A stretch of 64,000 nt of DNA. Origin: Gongronella butleri (taxonomy: Eukaryota > Mucoromycota > Mucoromycetes > Mucorales > Cunninghamellaceae). Shown here in pieces: positions 1 through 10,318 of this stretch (its first letter is position 1; every line of letters starts with the position of its first letter). The DNA lies in assembly GCA_025201375.1 (NCBI GenBank), contig JAIWZP010000084.1, positions 1 through 64,000 of the forward strand. The letters are read 5' to 3'. Made by a program: the position numbers and the translations under genes. Below the pieces are notes generated by a model. That model was given only the letters and a program-made list of their open reading frames with translations, did not search any database and was not told the DNA's origin.

Positions 1-121
1 AGAGGGGTCATTTATTTGCAACCTGCGCGTCATTGTGTCTATGTACATAAAAAAAATGGGGAAGAGACGCGCAGAACAAAGAGATATCTTAAAGAAAGGA
101 GCGAGATGAGAGATTGGGCGC

Positions 122-1607
122 TCAGGAGGCGTGGATGAGTGGGGTCGTTTCGTCGACGGGGGTGTGCCTTTTCGGGCGTCGGAAGAGGAGGAGTCGGATC
201 CACTTTGAGGAGGCTGGTTTGTCGTTGTCCGGGTGGGGTGCATCGACGGGCGGCGCGTCGGACGCGTCGGATGACTTGCTTGCCGCGTCAAACACTGACA
301 AGTTGTCTGTGCCTGTCGAGCCAAAAGAGATCACAAGCACGCCGAGCACCAGGATGGCAATGCCCACGAGCACAAAGATGACTTGCCACCAAAAGAGGCG
401 GTCCCATTGGTCGTAATAGACGAGCCCATTGAACAGACACGACACGTTGAATGAACAAAAATTGAGTGGCACGAGGATGATGGTGTCACACAGCTGCACG
501 CCGCGATTGAGGTAGTACAGCTAGAAATCAAATCAAAAAAATAAAAAAAAACACGCAAATGAGCTGTGTGATGCAAAAGGGGGGGACAACCCGGCCTCCT
601 TTGTTTTGCTCCTCTGATTTCCTCCTTACCTGCAAGACGGCAGTGATGATCAGTGCAAGCAGGAGCACCCAGGTCAGTGGATAAATAAATTGATTGTCGC
701 CATGGAAAATGGACAAAATGAGCAGCTCGAGCCCACTTTTGGCAAACAGCATTGCCTGACTGCTGATGTTGGCGCCAATGGCACCGTAGCTAACCCAAAA
801 AAAGAAAGAAAGGGGGGTGCAGATCAGAAAGGGGGTGCCTGTCTTTTTGCCATTTTTTGTGTTTTCTTTTCCATTTTCCCTGTTTTTCTTCACGCGCAAA
901 GCTCTGTCCATGGAAAAGTGGGCCTCTTACCTGACACCTAGCCACATTTTGATATTTGGATACTTGATTGTCCATGAGGCAGGGTTGGATTTATAGCTGT
1001 ATTCCAAGAGATGTGTGACGAGCAGGCCAAAACAGGTAATGAACTCGACCAAGGCGAAGTAAATGATAAAGGTGGGACGCTGGTATAGCCTGATGAGGTC
1101 TTGTAGTGTGTGGTTTGGCTCGGGAACGACACCAAACCCGGCAATCAGCATGGCGCCAATGACAATCAGTGTCGTGCCTAAAATAAAACGACGAAAAAAA
1201 ATGGGCCCGCGCCCCCCACAATTTGTAAATCGAACCGACCCCGTCATCGATTCCTCTTTTTTTTTCTTTTTTTTTTTTTTTTTACCGAGCGTCGTGCGTG
1301 TCGTGAATGGGTCGCCTAGGACGATGCGAGCAAAGATGGCATTGAAAACAAGGCCAATGGCGCCCACGGGTGCAAGAATGACGATGGGCAGGTAGCCGAT
1401 GGTGCAGGCGGATGCAACGAGGTTACTGAGAGTGTACACGAGGAAGCCCGTGAGCCAAAGCGGCCTTTTCCATGAGGGTATGTTGGGTGCGGCCAGATGG
1501 GACCGTCGCTGTAGCGAGATGCCCAGCGCCTGCGTTGAGCTTGCCACGATCGATATGAACAATGGAATAACAAGCGCCTTGTCCTCTATCCTTGCGAAAA
1601 ATGACAT
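122..1607 (-). CDS. NIPA-family magnesium transporter (DUF803), 375 aa
   Basis: Polytopic membrane protein of the NIPA/DUF803 family, whose members move Mg2+ across plasma or endosomal membranes. Four exons read 1607-1286, 1177-931, 789-630 and 520-122; the frame stays open across all three GT-AG introns and gives 375 residues, normal for the family. The N-terminus begins MSFFARIEDK and soon enters hydrophobic segments. Family-like blocks are visible, such as PVGAIGLVFNAIFA and, spanning the second splice, SYGAIGANISSQAMLF. About eight to nine membrane helices can be counted, followed by a hydrophilic tail of roughly 60 residues ending near TPLIHAS. The start is placed after a pyrimidine-only leader that would otherwise be read as a poly-Phe extension. 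Intron 1 has a long A-run after its donor. Substrate is inferred from the family. Confidence 0.87.
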
Positions 1608-1982
1608 GAAGAAAAAGAAGGAAAAGAAAGAAAGAAAAAAAAAAGAAAAAGAAAAAAAAGACGGGGAAAAAAAGAGAGAGAGATTGCCCAGAAATAAAAA
1701 GCAATGGCCTTTTTCCTGCGGGATGCCAAAAATAGCACAGAACACCACCCCCCTTCATGTGACCTCAGGCACCAAAAAGAAACAGTGAATATTTACAAGG
1801 GCTGTATTTGACAAAGGGACAGGGACAGACGCAATAAAATAAGATTAAAAAAAAAGAGCAAAGAGAAAAGGCGAGGTTGCTAAATCAGAGAATCAAGAGA
1901 TGAAAAGAAAAAAAAGATGAAAAAAAGAAAGAAAAAAAAAAAAAAAAAGGAATGAAAACGAGCCATTGGAGCGAATTGAAGC
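1608..1982. other. spacer between two same-strand genes
   Basis: About 375 bases between the NIPA start and the stop of the DEF1-like gene. It is very A-rich on the plus strand, which is T-rich in the sense of the minus-strand genes. It probably holds the NIPA promoter and leader and the DEF1-like 3' region. No open frame, tRNA or other element was recognised. Confidence 0.5.
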
Positions 1983-4678
1983 TTATGATTGATGCCAGTA
2001 TGAGGGTTGGGGCTGAGATTGGCGGTAGGCATTGTTGCCATAGGCGTGTTGTTGCTGCTGTTGCTGCTGTTGCTGATACAAAAAGGGCTGTTGCTGCTGT
2101 TGTTGCTGCAAATAGGGATATTGCGGCTGGTAGGTGGGCGTCATCATGGGCTGCTGCTGGAATGGCACGGGGGGCGCCGACGAGTCTCTTTGTGGTGGTG
2201 TAGCATTGCCTGCAGGAGCCGCAGGAGGGCCATTCTGCGCGGGTGGGGGAGGGGGAGGCTGCGACGACGACATGGCGCCGAAATATTGCTGCATAGGTGG
2301 CACTTGGGGTTGTTGTTGGTGCAATTGCGGCTGATTCTGCTGTTGATGGTGCTGGTAAGGTTTATTTTCGTAAAGCGACGTCATTGGCACGCCATTGGCG
2401 TGTGGAGGCTGATGATGGTCGTCGTACATGGGCGGATGCATCGTGTAATCCTGGTACATGAACGTGTTTCCCGCACCGTTGCTGTCTCGCGTCTTGTTGC
2501 CTGCCGAATTTCCACCATTGGGCGTCGACGACGATTTCTGAGACGAAGATGACGCGTTTTGCTGCGATTGTTGCTGCGACGCGTTTTGTTGCGATGGAGG
2601 CGCTTGTTGCTGAGGATGCGCGTGATGAGGCTGATGGTGAGGCAAGTAGGGTTGCTGCGGTTGCTGAGGTTGTTGTTGTTGCGGGTGATGCGGTGCCTGT
2701 TGCTGAAGCATTGGCTGTTGCTGGTAGCCATATTGATTGGGCATATAATAGTATGAGTAGTACGCAGCAGCTGCAGCCGCAGCATTGCCACCATACCCTT
2801 GTGGCTGTTGAGTAACAGGCATCATCGGCGCACCATTGCCCATCATATTGCCATTGGAAGGAGATGCCTCGGCCACACCGAATTTGCCCACTGCGCCATT
2901 GCGTCCACCGCCATATAGAGGCGCATTGCTAACAGATGGCGATTGATTGTAAGGATCATAATAATTCTACAACAAAAAAAAATGGAAAAAAAATAAATCA
3001 ATTAAAAAGCGGGCAATGCGACACATCCCTCGATCCTTGTTTTTTTTTTCTCTTTTTTTTTCGCTCTCTCTCTCTCTCTTTCTTCCTCTTTTGTTCTCTT
3101 CATTTTCTTTCTCTTTTCTTACAGATTGGCGCTGAGCGTCGGCATTGTAGTAGTCTGGCATGGCGGGATTGGCGAAATCAGGGCCATTGGCGGGGAAAGC
3201 GGCCGGACCATAGTTAGCATAGGGATTGACGGGTTCCATGGATTGCATGGTGACGGGGGGCGCCTGTTGCTGTTGCGGGACGGCGGGAGGGGGTGGGAAA
3301 AACGAGGGTTGCTGAGGATGAGGAGGGACATTTGCTTGTTGAGGCACAGGCATGGGTTGTTGTGGCGCGGGTGGAGGTGGGGTGGCCTGTTTAGCGGGTG
3401 GGGAGGGAGCGGGAGGGGAATTGGCATTGTTGTTGTCATTTTTATCGTTGTTTGTGGTGGATGGGATGGGGGTGATTTCATTGTCGTCTTGTTGGACGGG
3501 ATGTTCCTCGCCATTGGCAAGATTCAAGCTGCCGAATTGCATGCTGACATTGTCGAGGGCCGAATGATCGCCAGGGAGCACAACAGGCTCCACTTGCTTC
3601 AGGCGGCGAACAGGCACCTTGCGGAATGACAGCACAGGCTGCTCAGACGCGATTTGCTCTTCCGATGGCGCGTCTTCCGCTGGCAATTTCGTCTCGCCCT
3701 CGTCCAATGGCTCCTCTTGCGCCTGCTGCGCCTGCTCATGCTCTTCATCGGCCGCTTCGTCGTGTTTGTCGTCCTCTTCCTTGCTCGCGTCCTCTTCGGG
3801 CGGCAAAATCGGCGCTTCTTCCTCGGGTACAGGCACAACAGGCTCTATCTTGACTTCTGGTACTGGATCTGGCTTTTGCGGGCCCCTTATTGTAGCAAAA
3901 TAATAAAAAATAAAGATGAGCACAAGGACCGCTCATTTCCACCTTTCAAATCCCTTACTTTAATATGCTTGCCCACGAGGGCTTTGTTTCTTCCTCCACA
4001 ATTGGCTTGACAGGCGCGTCGCTGGTATGATTGGCCTCCTTGTTCTTCTTGCCACGCGGTCCTCGTTCGGATTTGCCTCCTCCTAGAGAAAGAGAGGGAA
4101 AAAAAAAACACGAAAATCCTGTCAAAAAGAGCCCTTTTTTCAGTCTGAGAAGTGCTTACGTTGCTTGCCATTTCTTGATTTGCCACCACGTGCCGCCGGT
4201 GTATCTTTACAAAAGGAACAATGAGCCATTGGCATCTTTTCACGCTTTTTGTGTACCTTTGTCTGCTGACTTTTTGCTGCTTTGAGCCGGTGTGGCGGTG
4301 GACGACGAGGTATGAGGCTGTTGTTGCTGCTTTTGTTTGGTTTTCTTGGTTTTGACCTGATCCCACTGATTCGCATGCCCTTTTTAAAAATAAAAGTGAG
4401 CGAAATCAGTGATGCCAGTCCCATCCCCCATGTTTGATTTTTATCAAGTTTCTTTTTTTTTTTTTTTTTTTTTTACCTTCCATGATGCGGCCAATGGTCA
4501 GTTCCAAGTCACCGTTGGCTTCGTGAACAATGGCCAGCAGGTCCTCCTGTGACCAGCCAGGGAATAGCTCGCGCAAGGTCGGCAGCTGCTTGCGATAGAG
4601 CGTCTTGAGCGACTTTAGGTCATTGCCGGCATTGGTGCTGTTGATTTTGGGAGGGCGTCGACCGGTTTGTCCAGGCAT
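1983..4678 (-). CDS. DEF1: DEF1-like RNA polymerase II degradation factor, CUE domain plus Gln/Pro-rich tail, 746 aa
   Basis: Likely orthologue of fungal Def1, which promotes ubiquitylation and degradation of stalled RNA polymerase II. Six exons: 4678-4477, 4379-4257, 4204-4160, 4082-3959, 3885-3123 and 2966-1983; all junctions keep frame. Residues about 20-65 form a CUE/UBA-type fold (LKTLYRKQLPTLRELFPGW, then a LLAIVHEANGDLELTI block). The next exon supplies the basic segment with QWDQVKTKKTKQKQ, and the block SWASILKGP follows. The central part is acidic and Pro-rich with a conserved-looking VSMQFGSLNL segment. The last 300 residues are dominated by Gln, Asn, Pro and Tyr, including Gln tracts encoded by mixed CAG and CAA. 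The order CUE, basic linker, low-complexity Q-rich tail matches Def1. A 52-bp intron (4205-4256) is among the shortest here. Assignment is strong on architecture and weaker on exact function in this organism. Confidence 0.85.
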
Positions 4679-5640
4679 TGCGTTCGACAGAGCGTGTGTG
4701 GTAAAAGGTGCTTAAAGAGTCCAAGAAGGAAATTGGAAATATTGAAAAAAAAGACGGCAACACAACGCCAAAGCGACACAAAAGAGTAAAAAAGAAAAAG
4801 AAAAATAAAGAGATGGAATGTAAAAGAAAGAAAGAAGAAGAACAAAAGCAACCCGCTTTTTGCGTGTGAGCAAAAAAAAAGGAGGTGCTCGCTTCAAACT
4901 CCGCAAAAGCCACTGTGGTTGCCTACTTGCAGCCAAAACCACGCGTGCAATACGCCCGGTCCATCCAACCGCGTGCATGTACTCATTCATAACAAGAAGA
5001 GGCGATGCAACAACCCGTGGAAAAGCAAAAATAAGATAAAAATAAAAACAAAAAAGCACGTGGCTTGGCACTGCTTTCTTTCTTTTTTTTTAGTTTTGCG
5101 TTTTCCACGCGACACGCCAGATTTTTTTTTCGCGCGCGCCAAGGACTCTGGACGCTGCAACATGAACATCGCTTACGATATGCACTAAATCGACGCGTAG
5201 CGTCGCTAAAAGATAGCCATGGGTAGTGCAACCTTTTTTAAAATTCAATAGTTTGATCATATCTTGTCCAATGGCAAGCTTTGATGCCACAAACGTTGCA
5301 GCATTCTTTGATTGACCTCAAAGAGCAACTGCTTGAATTTGATGTGAGTCTAATCATTGAAACCTCCACAATGATTGAAATGGTGGCGTTTTCGCGATTT
5401 GGCTTCAAATTGGTCAACGATGGTTGATCTGATGAGTTATAAATCTTAATGGAGATGCTTCATCGTTGCTTTTGTCAAAGAGTTGTGCAAAAAAAGCAAT
5501 GGACACCAACCTAGTCCTTGTCGAGAAAATAGCAATTGGGTGAATTTTGATGTATTTTCGATGCTTGTCGACGGATTCAGGGCTTGCAAGAAAATTTACT
5601 CTTTTGAACTAACAACTCTGCGCTTTCTCCTTTTAATGAG
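4679..5640. other. spacer upstream of DEF1-like gene
   Basis: About 960 bases. The first 450 are A-rich with a pyrimidine leader in the DEF1 sense and probably hold its promoter. The rest is AT-rich unique-looking sequence leading into the dispersed repeat R1a. No gene or RNA was recognised. Confidence 0.4.
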
Positions 5641-6450
5641 CCCACTCTCGGGCCGCTACAGTCACCGGTTGGCGCGCTACGACAATTTTCAAAATCAGGA
5701 TTTTTCCAAGGGGTACAGTCGATAATTTGAAAAGAGCTGAATTTAGGTCTACAGATCGTCATGCCATTCAATCACATGGTAAATCGCGTCTCAGAACCGA
5801 AGAAAATAGATTAATACCCAGGGGCCCATTGACAGCTTGTCGCGTAAAACGCGAAAAGGTCTGGATTTTCATCACAAGACAAACTCAACGAAGACTGGTC
5901 ACCGCGCTTTCAAAGTCACTTCATCAAAAAGAGCACAAATTGACGCGTACGTAGACGCAAATGATCTCTGGAAAAGATGCGTTTTGGCTTTTTTGACACG
6001 GTTTGAAGATCATTATGATTTTTCGACGCGTCAAAAACCGCGTCAGACGTCAAGTTGCACGCATCTATTTCTAATCAAATCCGTGCCTCTAGAGTCTCTC
6101 TTGCTAGTGGACGCGTCGGCGCGGCTTTTAAGACGCGTTTTCCCTGCGCAATTTGCCATTGAAATTAAATCTAAAATCCTCCATTGCTCGTTAGGCAGCA
6201 AGTTGACCCAACTCTTTTTTAGCATTTTTCGTCGTTTCGCAATGCGGGGTGTCTTGTGTGCCAATTTAGAAGCATTCTGCGAACTCATTTTTCAAATTTT
6301 CCCTCGGATGCTCAATCACGGACAAATTTTGATTTGCTCGTTGCATGCCTCAGAGACATGTCACGGCACCAGTTTGAGTTCCATTTGGGTTTTCAAGCTG
6401 GATATCTGGTCCGATTCAAAGAGATTGAGTGACTTTGTGAAAAGGAACGA
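5640..6450 (+). repeat. dispersed repeat R1, copy a
   Basis: Diverged copy of a dispersed sequence also present near 25680-26330 and 28440-29300 (same orientation) and 36290-36960 (opposite). A good anchor is the block at about 6013-6060, which contains TTTTTCGACGCGTCAAAAAC followed by a CGCGTCAGACGTC string, matched at about 28833 and, less well, at about 25879. An open frame of 208 codons (5837-6463) runs through it. It can be aligned in frame with a 183-codon frame in the inverted copy (shared pieces such as LFLIK, FPxQFAxEIKS), but the other two copies have stops there. No known transposase, reverse transcriptase or capsid motif is visible. Borders are approximate. Confidence 0.7.
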
Positions 6451-6653
6451 ATGCCCATTCTAATGTTTATTTTTTTTTGGAAAAAATTGTAGCTGTTGCT
6501 CCCCATTGTTTTAGCTTAATGTCGTTAAATCCTCTCCCCTCTATTTTGAATGTTTTGCGAGCTTCTGTTGGTTCATAAAGCGTGGTCATCAAGTCAGGCA
6601 ATGATCGAAAAAATGCGATTGGAGGATTTGTTTCATAATTTATTGCGTCTTTT

Positions 6654-7900
6654 TCATGAGAATTCATGAATGAGAGGCGAGCGTCGTCGTGCGTCGCCGA
6701 GATACACGACGTCCTTTCTGCGTGGTAGGAAGCCGCGCGGGCGCAGGGGCGAGATGAGTTTGCGGTGGCGCATCATGTTGAGTTCTGCGGCAATCATGCG
6801 TAGATGGTCAGGATTGGCGCGTGTATCACGCGTGTAAGTGTTTGTGTCTGGGTTGTAGCGCGGCTGGGTGGTTGCCTCTGAGCGTCGGCGCGTGGATGCG
6901 GCGGATTTGGCCGGAGGTGGCGGGAAAGGCAGGCGACGCGTGGGTGTTGTCCTTTTTCCAAAGCGCACGAGAGAATGACGCAGGCGCTGGACGGTCTGGA
7001 GCCATCGCACCTGCTGCAGCAATGAATTGGCGCTGCTTGTGCTGCTTATATTTGTATTTGTGTGATTGTTGTCGACCATCGGTGTATTTTGTCCCTGAGA
7101 CGCGTCGGTCTTGTCGGTCCCCACACCATTGGTGCCATTGGTACCGTTGGGGCGCGCCATCGCGTCGCGGTTGTGGTTACTTGACGCGTCAAGCGACAAT
7201 TGGATGGATGGCAGCTGCGAATAGCTGGTGGAGGTGATGGAATGACGTCGTACAAGGGTGGGCGTCCTTTTGTTTGTTGTCACAGCTTCCTGAGCCGTCT
7301 CGTTCTTGGCCGGCGCCGCGCGGAGCACGTCACCACCATCCTCGGAGCCCTCGGATCCCTCGGAACGCAAAGGCAGCCGCGTCTCCTTGAGATGATCTGC
7401 CAACGCCGCCATTTGATCCTGCTCAATCGCTGACAAGGGATCGCTGAGCGACATGGGCGGCGTATGTAACGGCAACACTTCAGACAGGAAATCAAGCGTC
7501 AGATAATTGCGCAAATTCGATGGACGTGCCTGGAACAAGAAAAAAAAAAAGGAAAAACGGAAAAAAAACTCAATTCTTTTGCTTTTTTTTTCTTTTTTTT
7601 CTTTTTTTTTAATTCACTCTTTCTTACTAGGTCTTGCTCGTCTGGCAACCGCTCCTTGCTATCGACAAGCACCCAATTCTCGACATGCGACATGTGTCGC
7701 TCATTGGCGACAACTTTTTGGTCATTGTCTGCCACTTTGGCGGCCTTTTGCGCAGTGCGCTGCTTCTTTTTGTGATGCCGCGCATATTTTGGTGGCGGGA
7801 TGTCGCCATAGATCTTTGGTGCCTGTGACGCTAACTGTTTGATGATTTGCTTGTACGAAAGAGCTGCATGATGATGGTGCCCATTGGGCCAGAGCGACAT
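6654..7900 (-). CDS. unrecognised basic, low-complexity protein, 382 aa
   Basis: Two exons, 7900-7628 and 7529-6654, joined by a canonical 98-bp intron whose donor is followed by a purine stretch. The protein begins MSLWPNGHHHH and has a Lys/His-rich N-terminal part (ARHHKKKQRTAQKAAK). The splice joins DEQDL to ARPSNLRNYLTLDFLSEVLP, the most conserved-looking segment. The middle is Ser/Thr/Asn-rich with RRHSITSTSYSQLPS, a possible basophilic kinase site. The C-terminus is Arg-rich (RHRKLISPLRPRGFLPRRKD). No catalytic motif, membrane segment or signal peptide is seen. The start is preceded by an A-rich sense tract typical of this window. I do not recognise a family, and a nuclear or RNA-binding role is only a guess from composition. 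Confidence 0.7.
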
Positions 7901-8246
7901 TTTTTTTTTTGCAAAAGAGGGAATTGAATTGCGGGGTACGACCCGGGAAAAAATATCGGCGGAGAGGAGAATCAAGCCAAAAAAAACCAGCAAAATCTAC
8001 AGTAAAATTAAGAAATTAAAAAAGTGGGGTATCCAAAAAGACAGGCTTGCGCCTTTATTGTCAGAGAAACAAAGAAAAAGAGTGAAAAGAAAAAGAAAGA
8101 AAGCAACAAAAGGGAATTGGAAGGAGAGAATCAGAACACAAAAAGGCGAAACACACAACATGACAAAAAAAGAAGCACAATGGGAAAAAGTAACGTGACC
8201 AAGCCGAGCGACCAAAAAAAAAAAAAAAAAAAAGGGTGTGTTGTTG
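7901..8246. other. spacer, no gene seen
   Basis: About 346 bases, A-rich on the plus strand, between two minus-strand genes. Probably 3' sequence of the J-protein gene and promoter of the 382-residue protein. A run of A at 8216-8233 is the only notable feature. Confidence 0.4.
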
Positions 8247-8678
8247 CTAGTCTGCCTTTTTGCGGCGCCAAGAGCGCAGATTGGCAGCCGAGGCATTGGC
8301 GGGGGGTAGCTGGTCCATGTGTGCCAGCTGCGGATCGGGTGTGGGTTCGTACGTAATATACGCAACGACGGACACCATGAGCGCCAGGCCGGCCAGCAGC
8401 GAGTATTGTGTGTGTTTCTTGGTATTTGTCTCATTGTGTTGGTAAAAGGGCGATTGCCGCGGCTCCATCACTGTGTGTCGGTGCTTCGTCAGCTGCTCAT
8501 ACGCCTGGATGATCTCGGTGATGTCGCTCGCACCGCCTTGGGTGCCACCGCTGGTGCCGTGTGCCTGCCGCGCAGCCAAATCCGGGTGGTGTTGCTTGCA
8601 GAGTTGGACGTATCGTTGTTTGATCTGCTTTTTCGTCGCGTATCGCCCAACACCAAGCACCTGATATGGATTCTTCAT
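8247..8678 (-). CDS. small membrane J-domain (DnaJ-like) protein, 143 aa
   Basis: Single-exon gene. The N-terminus NPYQVLGVGRYATKKQIKQR is a classical J-domain start, with the HPD signature at about residues 31-33 in CKQHHPDLA, so it should stimulate an Hsp70 partner. A Gly/Thr-rich insertion separates the HPD loop from the third helix region (DITEIIQAYEQLTKH). One hydrophobic segment follows at about residues 92-111 (YSLLAGLALMVSVVAYITY), then a hydrophilic tail ending RRKKAD. That makes it a tail-anchored or single-pass J-protein. The side of the membrane and the organelle cannot be read from sequence; mitochondrial inner membrane or ER are both possible. It is divergently arranged with the GFA-domain gene across about 526 bp. 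Confidence 0.82.
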   Translation of the reverse strand: MKNPYQVLGVGRYATKKQIKQRYVQLCKQHHPDLAARQAHGTSGGTQGGASDITEIIQAYEQLTKHRHTVMEPRQSPFYQHNETNTKKHTQYSLLAGLALMVSVVAYITYEPTPDPQLAHMDQLPPANASAANLRSWRRKKAD

Positions 8679-9204
8679 GCCACGTCAAAGAAAAAGAAAA
8701 AAACAATGCAAAAAAAGCAAAAAAGCAAAAGCAAAAAGGCAACAAAGCAACAAAGCAACAAGAAAGCGGGAAAACAAGAAAGAGCCGCTCGACCAGGCAC
8801 GCCATTGGGGCAGAAGGGAAAAAGAAAATGTGCCGCCAAGGTCGTCATGTTTCACCAGCCATCTCCCTAAAATCCTTTTTTTTTTTTCTCTTTCTCTGAG
8901 CTTGTTGCATATTTTTGGCGTGTGAATCTTGCACCTGTTTTCAAAGAAAATAAGAAGCTTGTTTACGTTTTTCATAATGCGAGAAAAAACACGGGCCGAC
9001 GGTCGCAGGGGGGAGGGTGGGACATGCCTTGAATTGGCCTGGAATTGGCTGAATCAGCAAATTGAGTGGGTACGAGGCCGCAGCGTGCACGGTGTCACCC
9101 ATCCACTCTGCTTCGAGATTGAGAATAAAGACAGATGCCCAAAAGGCAGTTGCTTTTCTTTTTTTTTTGCATTTTTTTTTACCATTTTTCTTGACATTGA
9201 CGAA
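8679..9204. promoter_or_regulatory. divergent intergenic region, J-protein / GFA enzyme
   Basis: Shared 526-bp upstream region of two head-to-head genes. The J-protein side is A-rich on the plus strand (8690-8760). The GFA side ends in a T-rich leader directly before the ATG at 9205. No confident TATA box or other site was identified. Confidence 0.4.
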
Positions 9205-10086
9205 ATGGAACTTGAAGGCTCGTGTCATTGTGGCAAGACTGGCTTTACCGTGATCTCAAACACGCCTGCGCCGGTAAGTTGGGCAATTGCAAGTCGAGGG
9301 GGGACCAAAGCAACTGAATTTTCTTTTTACGTAAACCCATTCTAGTTCATGCGATGCTACTGGTAAAATTCCTGTGCATCATGCCCCACGCAGCATAACT
9401 AACACCTGGCTTTATTAGCTCAATTTGTCGAAAGACAAACGGTGGCGGCGGCTATGCCATCAACATCATGGGTCAGGTAAAGAAAAAAAAAGAAGAAAAA
9501 AGTGCGATTGCATGATCACTGTATTCTGACGCGTCTCTTTCGTTTATAGTACAAGTCGCTCAAAGTGCGCGGCAAGGAACATCTCAAGTACGTAATATGA
9601 CATGGGCAATTGGATGCAATGGCATTCTAATCATTTGCGTCATTTAGGGAGTATCGCGCCATTCGCGACAAAGAGATCGGCGACCTGTGGTAAGACAATT
9701 GCCCATGGGAAATGCCCATGGAAGAAAATTAACCCCCTTCCCGTCCCCATGCGCGTCTCGTTATGCCTGTCAACACCTCACATTTGCCAATTGTCATTCT
9801 TTTACATATGGACAGTGGGAACATCCGCTATTTCTGTGGTGAGTGCGGGTGCCATCTATATGCTTACAACAAGGAATATGCCGACAGTGTGTACCCACTT
9901 GCATCATGCATCGATACGCCTCTGCCCGTCGTCGATCCCGTCAAAGACGCCTATTACATCATGCGAGACTCAAAGGCAAATTGGGCCGTGTGGCCCGAGG
10001 AAAACAAGCACTCGTTTGAGCACTACCCGAATATCTCTATCCATGATTGGCATGTCAAACACAAGCAATTCGTCAAAGATGAATAA
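9205..10086 (+). CDS. GFA / CENP-V domain zinc enzyme, 164 aa
   Basis: Small member of the glutathione-dependent formaldehyde-activating (GFA) fold, zinc-binding proteins linked to thiol adducts. Many members have no proven substrate. Six exons: 9205-9273, 9346-9362, 9419-9476, 9550-9587, 9648-9689 and 9816-10086. Exon 2 is a 17-nt micro-exon, needed to rebuild the first zinc motif. The protein begins MELEGSCHCGKTGF (first Cys pair), then RCYCSICRKTNGGGG (second set) and YFCGECGCHLY (third set), which is the usual GFA cysteine pattern. Length and order match the family. The last acceptor (9815) gives Cys-Gly-Asn before IRYFCGECGC. Five introns in 164 codons argue against recent bacterial transfer. 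Function beyond the fold is not assignable. Confidence 0.85.
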
Positions 10087-10318
10087 AAAAAATCAAAACA
10101 GCGAGGCGCGAGCCTCGTTTTTGCGTCTGAAAATCAAGTGTGTGTGGGAAACCCGCGCCGTACCGCACCTGGCCAAATAAGCAGGAGTGTCGTCAAACCT
10201 TATTTTAGGCTCGGCTGTCGGAGGGAGTATCCAAGCGGCTGCTTTTTTTTTATTTTGGCCCTTTTTTTTTTTTTCTCTCCATTCATCCTTGCTTTCTTTT
10301 GTGTTTCATCTTTGAAAA

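Noticed and set aside
2007..2552. Leu-rich 181-codon plus-strand frame
   Set aside because: It is a shadow of the glutamine-repeat tail of the DEF1-like gene (CTG/TTG complement of CAG/CAA).
9205..10086. Recent bacterial transfer of the GFA gene
   Set aside because: Five introns, local base use and neighbouring housekeeping genes argue for long residence in the genome.
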